Assembly (NCBI GenBank): GCA_020845455.1
Contig: JADLFO010000287.1
Location: 1-40,669, forward strand
DNA: 40,669 nt
From: Caldilineaceae bacterium
GTDB lineage: Bacteria > Chloroflexota > Anaerolineae > Caldilineales > Caldilineaceae
Direction: 5' to 3'
The notes under the pieces are model-generated. The model worked only from the letters and a program-made list of their open reading frames with translations. It was not told where the DNA came from and ran no database searches. The translations under genes and the position numbers were made by a program. Positions within the stretch are counted from its first letter, which is position 1. Every line of letters starts with the position of its first letter. Positions 21,651 through 30,171 of the stretch are shown piece by piece.

Positions 21651-21953
21651 ATGGTCCCGACTAACTATTATTTGATCCTGAGCGGTCTGATCTTTACGAT
21701 CGGCGCGGTGGGCGTCTTGAGCCGCCGCAGCGCGCTGATCATTCTCATGTGCGTGGAACTGATGCTCAACAGCGTTAACTTGACGCTGATTGCCTTCAGC
21801 CGCCAATGGGACAACCTGAGCGGCCAGGTCTTTGTCTTTATGGTCATGGCGGTCGCGGCCGCCGAGATCGCCGTCGGTCTGGCCATCATCATCCAGCACA
21901 CGCGGCACAACAAGACCACCAACATCGACGAAGTCAAGCTGCTCAAGTGGTAG
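21651..21953 (+). CDS. nuoK: NADH-quinone oxidoreductase subunit K, cluster 2
   Basis: Three-helix subunit (100 aa, normal length). The two membrane Glu residues are in ILMCVELMLNSVNLTLIAF and VAAAEIAVGLAIII. A strong AAGGAG site precedes the start. Confidence 0.96.
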   Translation: MVPTNYYLILSGLIFTIGAVGVLSRRSALIILMCVELMLNSVNLTLIAFSRQWDNLSGQVFVFMVMAVAAAEIAVGLAIIIQHTRHNKTTNIDEVKLLKW

Positions 21954-21980
21954 CTCAGTGGCCGATCAAAGGAAACCTCT

Positions 21981-23876
21981 ATGATTGAGCTTGCATGGTT
22001 GCTTTTGGCCCTTCCCGCGGCAGGCGCCCTCTTCACCCTCTTTGTAGGCGGCCGCCTCGATAAACGCACCCTCGGCATGATCGCGTCAAGCGCGATCGCT
22101 GCCGCCTTCCTGGTGGGGGTCGGCGTGTTGGCGGCGCTGGTCGGGCTGCCCGCCGAAGAACGCAGCGTGACCGTCCATCTGTGGGACTGGATCACCATCG
22201 GCGATTTCCAAGTCCCCGCCGCCCTGCTGATCGACCCGCTGAGCGCGGTGATGACGTTGATCGTCACCGGCGTGGGCGCGATCATCCATTTTTACTCCAT
22301 CAGCTACATGGAGCACGACGAGCGGTTTCAGCGCTTTTTCTTCTATCTGAACTTCTTTATCTTCGCCATGATGCTGCTAGTCCTCGGCAACAACTTCCTG
22401 GGCATGTTCGTCGGCTGGGAAGGCGTGGGGCTGGCCTCATACTTGCTCATCGGTTTTTGGTTCGACCGCCGCGACGACAGCTATGGCTATTACGCCGACG
22501 CCGGCAAAAAGGCCTTTATCGTCAACCGTGTGGGCGACTTCGGCATGATCGTCGCCATGCTGGCGATCTGGTCGGCCCTGGGCACACTCAACTTTCTGGA
22601 TGTCTTTGAACAGGTCGAACACGGCGCGCTGACCGTGGGCGCGGCCAATGTGATCTGTCTGCTGCTGCTCCTGGCCGCCACCGGCAAGAGCGCCCAGATC
22701 CCGCTCTATGTCTGGCTGCCCGATGCCATGGCCGGCCCGACCCCGGTCTCCGCCCTCATCCATGCCGCCACCATGGTGACCGCGGGCATCTACATGATCG
22801 CACGCACGCATGTGTTCTGGCATGTCGCCGAACAGGCCGCCACAACCGCCGCCTGGATCGGTGCGCTGACGGCCTTCTTCGCCGCCACCATCGCCCTGGT
22901 GCAGGTAGACATCAAGAAGATCCTGGCCTATTCCACGATCTCGCAGCTCGGCTATATGATGCTGGGCGTAGGCGTCGGCTCCTACGGCGCGGCCATTTTC
23001 CATCTCACCACCCACGCCTTTTTCAAGGCGCTGCTCTTCCTGGCCGCAGGCAGCGTGATGCACGCGCTGAACGGCGAGCTGGATATCCGCAAGATGGGCG
23101 GGCTGCGCCATAAGATGCCCGCCACTTTCCGCGCCTTTCTGGTCGGCGCGGCGGCGCTGGCCGGGATCCCGCCGCTGTCGGGCTTCTTCTCCAAGGACGC
23201 CATCCTGCTCGGCGCGCTGGCGGCCAATCCCTTTCTCTACGTCATCGGCCTGGTGACCGCGCTGCTCACCGCCTTCTACAGCTTCCGCGCCCTCTTGGTG
23301 CCCTTCTATGGCGAACCGCGCGACCGACATCTCTACGACCACGCCCACGAAAGCCCCCCACTGATAACCACACCGCTGTGGATCCTGGCTGCGCTCTCGA
23401 TCTTGGGTGGGCTGCTCAATTTGCCCTTTGTGCTGACCCTGGACAAGTGGCTGGAGCCGGCCCTGGGCGCGCATGAAGCGCCATTGCTGACCTTGGAACT
23501 GCTGGCGATTACGCTCAGCGTCATCGCCGCCCTCTTCGGCGCAGTCATGGCCTGGGCACGCTATATGACCAACGAGCCATGGCCGCGGCGGCTGGCAAGC
23601 CGCTTCAGCTGGCTGGAGCCGGCGCTCCAGCGCCGGTGGTATGTTGACGACTTCTATTGGAACTACATCGTCGTGCCGCTGCGCAACCTGTCCACCTGGT
23701 TCGCCACGGTCTTTGACCAGCAGGTGATCGACGGCGCGGTCAACTGGTTCGCCACGACCAGCATCCAGTTGGGCGAGCGGGCGCGGCGTATCCAGACCGG
23801 AGCGATCCCCGCCTACGCCCTGAGCATCCTGGTCGGCGTGGTGGTTTTGGTCGCCTTCTTCGTCTTTAGCGCATAG
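21981..23876 (+). CDS. nuoL: NADH-quinone oxidoreductase subunit L, cluster 2
   Basis: Antiporter-like subunit with the lateral helix (631 aa). [19 protein letters not shown] holds the helix-5 Glu, and AATGKSAQIPLYVWLPDAMA holds the pumping Lys. The loop after AAGSVMHALNGE joins directly to LDIRKMGGLRHKMP, with no His-rich insertion such as that in the cluster 1 protein. ATG 21981 follows AAAGGAAACCTCT. Confidence 0.96.
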   Translation: MIELAWLLLALPAAGALFTLFVGGRLDKRTLGMIASSAIAAAFLVGVGVLAALVGLPAEERSVTVHLWDWITIGDFQVPAALLIDPLSAVMTLIVTGVGAIIHFYSISYMEHDERFQRFFFYLNFFIFAMMLLVLGNNFLGMFVGWEGVGLASYLLIGFWFDRRDDSYGYYADAGKKAFIVNRVGDFGMIVAMLAIWSALGTLNFLDVFEQVEHGALTVGAANVICLLLLLAATGKSAQIPLYVWLPDAMAGPTPVSALIHAATMVTAGIYMIARTHVFWHVAEQAATTAAWIGALTAFFAATIALVQVDIKKILAYSTISQLGYMMLGVGVGSYGAAIFHLTTHAFFKALLFLAAGSVMHALNGELDIRKMGGLRHKMPATFRAFLVGAAALAGIPPLSGFFSKDAILLGALAANPFLYVIGLVTALLTAFYSFRALLVPFYGEPRDRHLYDHAHESPPLITTPLWILAALSILGGLLNLPFVLTLDKWLEPALGAHEAPLLTLELLAITLSVIAALFGAVMAWARYMTNEPWPRRLASRFSWLEPALQRRWYVDDFYWNYIVVPLRNLSTWFATVFDQQVIDGAVNWFATTSIQLGERARRIQTGAIPAYALSILVGVVVLVAFFVFSA

Positions 23877-23954
23877 CCTGCGCCGGCTGCTATCAAGCCC
23901 GATTCATGTGCGGCGTTTTGAACGCCTTCAGACAGAGCGTAGGAACGAATTCTT

Positions 23955-25445
23955 ATGGCTTCTTCCATTCCATACTTGCTGTCGATCATCACCTTCCTGC
24001 CGCTGGTGGGCGTGCTGGCGCTGGTGTTGATCAAGGACGATGACAGCCGCAAAACCATTGCCCTGGTGACCACCTTGGTGACCTTTTTGGTCAGCCTGCT
24101 GCTCTGGCTGCGCTGGGACAACTCGGTCGCGGGTATGCAGTTCCTCGAAGATGTCGCCTGGTTCCCGGAGATCGGCATCCGCTATATCATGGGGGTGGAC
24201 GGCATCAGCCTCTTTCTGGTGCTGCTGACGACCTTGCTTATGCCCATCGCCGTCTACTTCAGCAACCTCTACGTCCATGAGCAGGTGGGCGCGTATATGG
24301 CGCTGATGCTGATCTTGGAGACCGCCATGGTCGGCACCTTCCTGGCGCTGGACCTGGTGCTCTTCTTCGTCTTCTTCGAGTTCAGCCTCATCCCCATGTA
24401 TCTGCTGATCGGGCGCTGGGGCAGCGCGAACCGGGTCTATGCGGCGCTCAAGTTCTTTCTCTACACCTTTGCCGGGTCGACGCTGATGCTGGTCGCCATC
24501 TTGGCGATCTATTTCACCACCGGGACCTTTAACGTCCTGGAGCTGCAGAACACCCCGATCGTGGGCGCGCTGCAGACCTGGGGCTTCCTGGCGTTTGCCC
24601 TGGCCTTTGCCATCAAGGTTCCCATCTTCCCGTTCCATACCTGGCTGCCCGACGCCCACGTCCAAGCGCCTACCGCGGGGTCGATCATCTTGGCAGGCGT
24701 CCTGCTCAAAATGGGGACCTACGGCTATCTGCGCTTTGCGATCCCGATCTTTCCGGAGGCAGCGGCGCGCTTCGGCCCCTGGATCGCCGCCCTGGCCGTG
24801 ATCGGCATCCTCTATGGCGCGCTGGTGGCGCTGGTACAAAAGGATTTCAAGTCGCTGGTGGCCTATAGCTCGGTCGCTCACCTGGGGTATGTCATGTTGG
24901 GCGTCGTGGCGCTCAACCTTCAGGGCGTCAGCGGGGCGGTGCTGCAGATGGTCAACCACGGGTTGAGCACCGGCGCATTGTTCCTCATGGTCGGGCTGCT
25001 CTACGAGCGCCGCCACACCCGCCTCTTGGACGACTTCGGCGGCCTGTGGAAGAGCATTCCGCTCTACAGCAGCTTTCTGCTGGTCGTGATCATGAGCAGC
25101 GCCGGTCTGCCCGGACTCAACGGCTTTATCGGCGAGTTCACCATCCTGCTCGGCATGTACCTGCGCAGCCCCGTGTTCGCCATCCTGGCCGCGCTCGGCG
25201 TGATCTTGGCGGCCTGGTATTTGCTGGTCGCCTTCCGCAAGGTCGCCCAAGGGCCGCTGACCAACCCGGCCAATGAAGCGAGCCGGCTCAGAGACCTGCG
25301 TGCCGGTGAAATGGCGATGCTTGTGCCGCTAGTCTTGCTCTTCTTCCTGATCGGGCTGTTCCCCAACCTGTTCTTGGAGAAGATCAACCCCTCGGTTGAG
25401 CTTCTGGTCGAGAACCCTGCCATTGTGATGAAGGTTGAGCGTTAA
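23955..25445 (+). CDS. nuoM: NADH-quinone oxidoreductase subunit M, cluster 2
   Basis: Antiporter-like subunit (496 aa, about 14 helices). FFEFSLIPMYLLIGRWG contains the essential Glu, and AIKVPIFPFHTWLPDAHVQA the Lys helix. ATG 23955 follows TAGGAACGAATTCTT. A small GGCGTT/AACGCC hairpin (23912-23926) lies in the 78-base leader. Confidence 0.96.
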   Translation: MASSIPYLLSIITFLPLVGVLALVLIKDDDSRKTIALVTTLVTFLVSLLLWLRWDNSVAGMQFLEDVAWFPEIGIRYIMGVDGISLFLVLLTTLLMPIAVYFSNLYVHEQVGAYMALMLILETAMVGTFLALDLVLFFVFFEFSLIPMYLLIGRWGSANRVYAALKFFLYTFAGSTLMLVAILAIYFTTGTFNVLELQNTPIVGALQTWGFLAFALAFAIKVPIFPFHTWLPDAHVQAPTAGSIILAGVLLKMGTYGYLRFAIPIFPEAAARFGPWIAALAVIGILYGALVALVQKDFKSLVAYSSVAHLGYVMLGVVALNLQGVSGAVLQMVNHGLSTGALFLMVGLLYERRHTRLLDDFGGLWKSIPLYSSFLLVVIMSSAGLPGLNGFIGEFTILLGMYLRSPVFAILAALGVILAAWYLLVAFRKVAQGPLTNPANEASRLRDLRAGEMAMLVPLVLLFFLIGLFPNLFLEKINPSVELLVENPAIVMKVER

Positions 25446-25448
25446 GCC

Positions 25449-26906
25449 ATGCCCTCTATCGATCTGCAACTGAACTACGCAGTGCTATACCCGGTCTTGT
25501 CCCTGGTGCTCTTTGCCATGGGCGTCATGCTGGTGGACATGTTCGCCAGCGATACGCGGCCCGGCCCGCGCCAGGCGCTGCCCTGGGTCGCCTTGGCGGG
25601 AGTGATCGTCGCCGGGGCCATCACTGCCTGGCAGTGGGGCGGGCCGGAGGCCGGCTTTCAGGGCATGGCTACCAACGACCAATTTGCCCTGGCGCTCAAT
25701 CTGATCGTGCTGGTCGCCGCCGCGCTGGGGATCCTGCTGAGCATCAACTACATCCCGACCATCAGCCGGCAACTGGGCGAATACTATACCCTGCTGCTGC
25801 TCGCCGCGGCAGGGATGATGATGATGGGCGCAGCCACCGACCTGATCACGGTCTTTCTGGCGCTGGAGGTCTTCTCGCTGGCGCTCTATATCCTCAGCGG
25901 GCTGCAAAAGGCGAACCCACGCAGCACCGAAGCCAGCATGAAGTATTTTCTGCTCGGCGCGTTTGCCAGTTCCTTCTTTGTCTACGGCGCGGCGCTGATC
26001 TACGGCGCAACCGGCAGCACCCAATACGCGCTGATCGCGCAAACGCTGGAAGCGGGTCAGGGGCAGCTTGGGCTGCTCTACCCCGGCATCGCGTTGATGG
26101 TCGTGGGCTTTGCCTTTAAGGTGAACTTGGTTCCCTTCCACATGTGGACGCCCGACGTCTATCAGGGCGCGCCTACGCCGGTCACGGCCTTTATGAGCGT
26201 CGGCACCAAGGCCGCCGCCTTTGCCGCGCTGATCCGCGTCTTGCTGGTGGTGGTTCCCGACCAGCAGGCCACCTGGGGCTGGGCGCTGGCGATCCTCTCC
26301 GTGCTGACCATGACGCTGGGCAACCTGGCCGCGCTGCGCCAGACCAGCCTCAAGCGCATGTTGGCCTATTCCAGCATCGCCCACGCCGGCTATATCCTGG
26401 TGGGGCTGGCCCCCGGCACGCCCGAAGGTGCAACCGCCGCGCTCTTCTACCTCTTTACCTATGCCTTTATGAATATCGGGGCCTTTGCCATTGTCATTGC
26501 CCTGGAGCGGGCGCAAGAGAACGACGCGCTGCAAAACCGCGCCGCAGGCATTGCCGAGCGCTGGCCGCTGCTGGCCGCCGCCATGGCGATCTTTATGTTC
26601 AGCCTGGGCGGCATTCCGCCGCTGGCGGGCTTCTTTGGGAAGTTTCTTGTCTTTAAGGCCGCCGTGGACGGCGGCTGGACCTGGCTGGCCGTAGTGGGGA
26701 TGCTCAACAGCGCCGTAGGCCTCTACTACTATCTGCGCGTCACGGTCGCCATGTACTTTGAAAGCGCCGGCCCTGACTCCGCCGCCGAACGCCGCGAATG
26801 GGGCGGGCTGCGCCTCGGCGTGCTCGTCGCCGCCATCTTCACCATCCTGATCGGCATCTCCCCCGCCCTGTGGACGGGCCTCTTCCGCTCCGGGCTGGGA
26901 GGATAG
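25449..26906 (+). CDS. nuoN: NADH-quinone oxidoreductase subunit N, cluster 2
   Basis: Antiporter-like subunit (485 aa). FLALEVFSLALYILSG holds the helix-5 Glu, and FAFKVNLVPFHMWTPDVYQG and RMLAYSSIAHAGYILVG are typical NuoN segments. It starts 3 bases after nuoM2, so it is translationally coupled, and it is the last gene of the complete complex I operon. It is followed 8 bases later by a perfect hairpin. Confidence 0.96.
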   Translation: MPSIDLQLNYAVLYPVLSLVLFAMGVMLVDMFASDTRPGPRQALPWVALAGVIVAGAITAWQWGGPEAGFQGMATNDQFALALNLIVLVAAALGILLSINYIPTISRQLGEYYTLLLLAAAGMMMMGAATDLITVFLALEVFSLALYILSGLQKANPRSTEASMKYFLLGAFASSFFVYGAALIYGATGSTQYALIAQTLEAGQGQLGLLYPGIALMVVGFAFKVNLVPFHMWTPDVYQGAPTPVTAFMSVGTKAAAFAALIRVLLVVVPDQQATWGWALAILSVLTMTLGNLAALRQTSLKRMLAYSSIAHAGYILVGLAPGTPEGATAALFYLFTYAFMNIGAFAIVIALERAQENDALQNRAAGIAERWPLLAAAMAIFMFSLGGIPPLAGFFGKFLVFKAAVDGGWTWLAVVGMLNSAVGLYYYLRVTVAMYFESAGPDSAAERREWGGLRLGVLVAAIFTILIGISPALWTGLFRSGLGG

Positions 26907-26914
26907 AGATTCAC

Positions 26915-26949
26915 CGCAAAGGCCGCAAATCGTCTTTGCGGCCTTTGCG
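26915..26949. terminator. Perfect 15-bp hairpin between convergent nuoN2 and rodA
   Basis: CGCAAAGGCCGCAAA (26915-26929), loop TCGTC, then TTTGCGGCCTTTGCG (26935-26949). Outer ACCGC...GCGGT can add a second partial stem. There is no clear T-run on either strand, but the position between two convergent operons suggests bidirectional termination. Confidence 0.6.
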
Positions 26950-26970
26950 CCCTCTGCGGTTAACGCTCTG

Positions 26971-28071
26971 CTACTGGAATTCGATCTTACGGTGGCGCAT
27001 GACCACGCTTTGCGCCAGACCGATGGCAAGCAGCATTGAGATCAAGCTGCTGCCCCCATAACTGATGAAGGGCAGCGTCAACCCCGTCACCGGCAGCAGG
27101 CTCATATTCATGCCCACGTTGACCACCATCTGGAAGAAGATAATGGCCGCCACCCCCACCGACAGCAGCCGCCCAAAATGGTCTTGGGCCAGGTCGGCGA
27201 TACGCAGCAGCCGCCAGATCACAAAACAGAGCAGCGCCAGCACGATCATCGCGCCCACCCAGCCCAGTTCTTCGGCGATCACGCTGTAGAGAAAGTCGGT
27301 GTGGCGCACGCGCAAAAAGTGCAGTTGGTTCTGGCTGCCATGGCCGAAGCCGCGGCCCATCCATCCCCCGTTGCCGATGGCGATCATCGCCTGCTCGATG
27401 TTAAACGCCGCGTCGCGGTCCGACGCCGGGTCCAAAAAGACCGTGATGCGCTCCCACATATAGCCGTGCATCGTGGTCAGAAAGAGCGGGAAGGCCGCCA
27501 CCGCGCCGCCGGTCAGCATCAACAACTGCCAGTAGCGGATACCCCCCACCAAGATCAACGTGCCCGCCAAAAAGGCATAGGTGATCGTCATCCCCAAATT
27601 GGGCTGAAGATAGATCAGCGCCAGCGGCCCGGCCAGCAGCAGCAGCAGCACCAGCAAATATTGGATGCGGTGCATGCGGTCGTGGAACCAGCTTAGATAC
27701 CAGGCGAGAAAGATGATCAACAGAAACTTGCCCAATTCTGTGGGCTGCACCAAGATACCGCCGATCGAGACCCACCGCTGCGAACCGCTGCCCTGTGTCT
27801 CGCCAAAGAAAAAGACGGTCAGTAGCAGCAGCACAAAGAGCAGAAAGGCGGGCGGGGCCAGCAGTTCCAGATGGCGATAGTCGACCAGCGCGGCGATGAA
27901 GAGCGCCACCAGCCCGACCCCGGCAAAGACAGTCTGCCGCCGCCAATAGCCGTTGAGGTCTACCGTGTTCTCGGTGGCGCTGTAGACCATGGCGATGCCG
28001 ATCCCCGTGAGGAGCAGCACCACCAAAAACAGCGGCCAGTCAAAATTACGCCAAAGTTGTCGTCCAGTCAT
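26971..28071 (-). CDS. rodA: SEDS peptidoglycan glycosyltransferase RodA
   Basis: Polytopic SEDS-family protein (366 aa, about 10 helices) that polymerises lipid II during cell elongation with its partner class B PBP. Conserved segments: RWVSIGGILVQPTELGKF (including the family's QPSE-like motif as QPTE), LQPNLGMTITYA, ERITVFLDPASD, GNGGWMGRGFGHGSQNQLHF, SVIAEELGWVGAM, and the end TLPFISYGGSSLISMLLAIG. The operon with mrdA and mreBCD favours RodA over FtsW. ATG 28071 has only a weak ribosome-binding site. It is the last gene of the minus-strand operon. Confidence 0.95.
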   Translation of the reverse strand: MTGRQLWRNFDWPLFLVVLLLTGIGIAMVYSATENTVDLNGYWRRQTVFAGVGLVALFIAALVDYRHLELLAPPAFLLFVLLLLTVFFFGETQGSGSQRWVSIGGILVQPTELGKFLLIIFLAWYLSWFHDRMHRIQYLLVLLLLLAGPLALIYLQPNLGMTITYAFLAGTLILVGGIRYWQLLMLTGGAVAAFPLFLTTMHGYMWERITVFLDPASDRDAAFNIEQAMIAIGNGGWMGRGFGHGSQNQLHFLRVRHTDFLYSVIAEELGWVGAMIVLALLCFVIWRLLRIADLAQDHFGRLLSVGVAAIIFFQMVVNVGMNMSLLPVTGLTLPFISYGGSSLISMLLAIGLAQSVVMRHRKIEFQ

Positions 28072-28122
28072 AACCGGTTTATGAGGTCAGTATACAGAAA
28101 CGCCGGCGGAAGCGCAGGGCCG

Positions 28123-28914
28123 TCAACGCCGGAACATCCCCGCCAGAGACTCCAGAAAACCCGGCGGGCGAAAATCCATCAACGGCACATTGTTGCCCAT
28201 AATGCGCTGGGCAATGTTGCGGTAGGCTTGGCTCACATAATAGTGTTTGTTGAGCGCCACCGGCATCCCCCGGTCGGTGGCCAGCACGATATGTTTGTCT
28301 TCCGGCACCACGCCCAAGAGATCGATCGCCAGAATGTCCAAAATGTCGTCGATATCGCGCAGTTCCCCGTTGCGCGACAGCTTGACATTATAGCGGTTGA
28401 CGACCAACCCCGGCTGATGCTTCCAGTCGCGCTCCAGCAGATAGATCACCTTGTCGGCGTCGCGCAGCGCGCTCACGTCGGGCGTCGTCACAATCAACAC
28501 GCGGTCGGCAGGGGCCACGGCGCTTTGAAAGCCATGCTCGATGCCCGCGGGCGAATCGATGATCACATAGTCGGCCATGTGGCTCAGGTTCTTGCAGACC
28601 GCCACCATCTGTTGGATGCCCACATCCGCCTTGTCGCGCGTCTGGGCGGCGGCCAAGAGATAAAGCGAATCGACACGCGTATCGCGCACCAACGCCTGCT
28701 GCAGTTGACAGCGCCCCTCCACCACATCGACCAGGTCGTGTAGGATGCGGTTCTCCAGCCCCATGACCAAGTCGAGATTGCGCAGCCCGATATCGGCATC
28801 GACCGTAATCACCCGTTTTCCCAGCAGCGCCAAGGCAACAGCAACATTGGTGGCCGTGGTCGTCTTGCCGACTCCCCCCTTGCCGGAAGTCACGGTGATC
28901 ACAGTGCCGGGCAT
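28123..28914 (-). CDS. minD: Septum site-determining ATPase MinD
   Basis: Deviant Walker-A ATPase (263 aa) that recruits MinC to the membrane to block septation at poles. SGKGGVGKTT is at residues 10-19. ITVDADIGLRNLDLVMGLEN and DYVIIDSPAGIEHGF are the switch and Walker-B segments. The C-terminal GFLESLAGMFRR is an amphipathic membrane-targeting helix. ATG 28914 with GAGG 6 bases before it gives the MPGTVITVTSGKGG start usual for MinD; the open frame extends 23 codons upstream without support. No minE lies between minD and rodA, where Firmicutes-type operons often have it. Confidence 0.95.
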   Translation of the reverse strand: MPGTVITVTSGKGGVGKTTTATNVAVALALLGKRVITVDADIGLRNLDLVMGLENRILHDLVDVVEGRCQLQQALVRDTRVDSLYLLAAAQTRDKADVGIQQMVAVCKNLSHMADYVIIDSPAGIEHGFQSAVAPADRVLIVTTPDVSALRDADKVIYLLERDWKHQPGLVVNRYNVKLSRNGELRDIDDILDILAIDLLGVVPEDKHIVLATDRGMPVALNKHYYVSQAYRNIAQRIMGNNVPLMDFRPPGFLESLAGMFRR

Positions 28915-28949
28915 GAGGATCCTCTCCAAGCGGTCTGTCTGGGCGCGTA

Positions 28950-29009
28950 ATGGCAAGATGGGCGATGGCAAGATGAGCCACAACGAGATGAGCCGTAATG
29001 AGATAAACA
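28950..29009. repeat. 15-bp tandem repeat, four units, in minD leader
   Basis: Units ATGGCAAGATGGGCG (28950-28964), ATGGCAAGATGAGCC (28965-28979), ACAACGAGATGAGCC (28980-28994) and GTAATGAGATAAACA (28995-29009). They fill much of the 144-base spacer between minC and minD. Confidence 0.8.
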
Positions 29010-29058
29010 GCGTCCAGGCTCGGCCTGCAGAATGCGCTTCACTGGAGGTCCTTTACGC

Positions 29059-30096
29059 TTAACGGCGCAGGATGGTTGGGCCGCCCGGCTTGCCGTCGTC
29101 CCACGGCTCCACCACGATCCGGCCCTCTACCACACGGGCGATCTCGGCGCGATAGGCCGGCTCCTTCTTCCAGAGCCAAAAGCCCCGTGTCTTCTTTGGG
29201 TCGGGCGCAATGCTCGTCAGATTAGCGATCCGCAGTTGCGTGGGCGAAAAGTCGAGCGCCGTCACCACGGCCTTGCGGTTGCCGTCGGCCCCCGCATAGG
29301 CCACCCCGCGCAGCCGCCCCCAGATCATAATGTCGCCGCTGCTGATCACCTGGGCGCCAGGGTTGACATCGCCGATAATGACGATGCTCTCCGTCTTGCG
29401 TAAAATCTGGCCGGAGCGCAAGCTGCCCCGGTGGACAAAATGTCCGGGGCGCGCCGGCGGCGCATCGGGCAGCCGCACCTCTGGGATCGGCTGCAGATCG
29501 TCCAGTTCGTCACTGCTGGTCGAAAGCCCCACCTCCAGGGCGGCCTGCAAGGTGCGCTCGACGGTAGAACGCACGATCCCCAGCTTCATCTCATGCGCTT
29601 CGAGCAGGCTGCGCAGTTCGCGCAGTTGCGACTCGACGATGAGCCGCGGCCCCGCCTCCAACACCACACGCCCCCCGCGGAAAAAGCCCTCGGCCGCGGC
29701 CAGCCGCTCTTCCAACAGCTTGAGCAAGTCCGGCCAGTTGCCCTCGCCCAACTCGACGGCGACCCCGCCAGGGCGGCCCTTAATCTTGACCGCATTGAGG
29801 GGCACGGGTGGGATCACTAAGGCGGGCGGCGCCTCATCTGCCGGTGCGCCGCCCGATAGGGCATCGTCTGTACCCTTGCCATCGGCAGCCCCGTGATCGG
29901 GAATGATGCCGTTATGCTCTGCGCTGTGCATCCCCGCGCCATCGCCTGTGCGCGCCTCCCCATTGGCCCGCGCGCCGTGCTCGTCCAGCAGCGTGACGTT
30001 TTCCACCAGGTTGGCCGTCTTGCCGGACACAGCGTCGCCGTCTCCACCCTCGGGTGTCAGATTCAATTGTTGGGACGGTTCGTTCGGCGTCGGCAT
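29059..30096 (-). CDS. minC: Septum site-determining protein MinC with long disordered N-terminal extension
   Basis: FtsZ-polymerisation inhibitor (345 aa; MinC is usually about 220-270). Residues 1-97 are Gly/Asp/Ala/Pro-rich and look disordered. The N-terminal MinC domain starts near LNAVKIKGRPGGVAVELGEG (100-119) and runs to about 190. The C-terminal beta-helix domain, which binds MinD, covers about 218-330 (LRSGQILRKTESIVIIGDV, GAQVISSGDIMIWGRLRGVA). ATG 30096 has a weak site; GAGGAGG lies too far upstream. It sits between mrdA and minD. The extension's role is unknown. Confidence 0.92.
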   Translation of the reverse strand: MPTPNEPSQQLNLTPEGGDGDAVSGKTANLVENVTLLDEHGARANGEARTGDGAGMHSAEHNGIIPDHGAADGKGTDDALSGGAPADEAPPALVIPPVPLNAVKIKGRPGGVAVELGEGNWPDLLKLLEERLAAAEGFFRGGRVVLEAGPRLIVESQLRELRSLLEAHEMKLGIVRSTVERTLQAALEVGLSTSSDELDDLQPIPEVRLPDAPPARPGHFVHRGSLRSGQILRKTESIVIIGDVNPGAQVISSGDIMIWGRLRGVAYAGADGNRKAVVTALDFSPTQLRIANLTSIAPDPKKTRGFWLWKKEPAYRAEIARVVEGRIVVEPWDDGKPGGPTILRR

Positions 30097-30139
30097 AGCG
30101 TGTGACCCAGCGCCTCCTCAGAGCGGCGAACTCACCTCG

Positions 30140-30168
30140 CCGTCTGCCAGGCGCTCCCCGGCAGACGG
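30140..30168 (-). other. Hairpin just after mrdA
   Basis: CCGTCTGCC (30140-30148) pairs with GGCAGACGG (30160-30168), an 11-base loop, 4 bases downstream of the mrdA stop and before minC. There is no T-run. It could stabilise or tune the transcript between mrdA and minC. Confidence 0.5.
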
Positions 30169-30171
30169 TCG

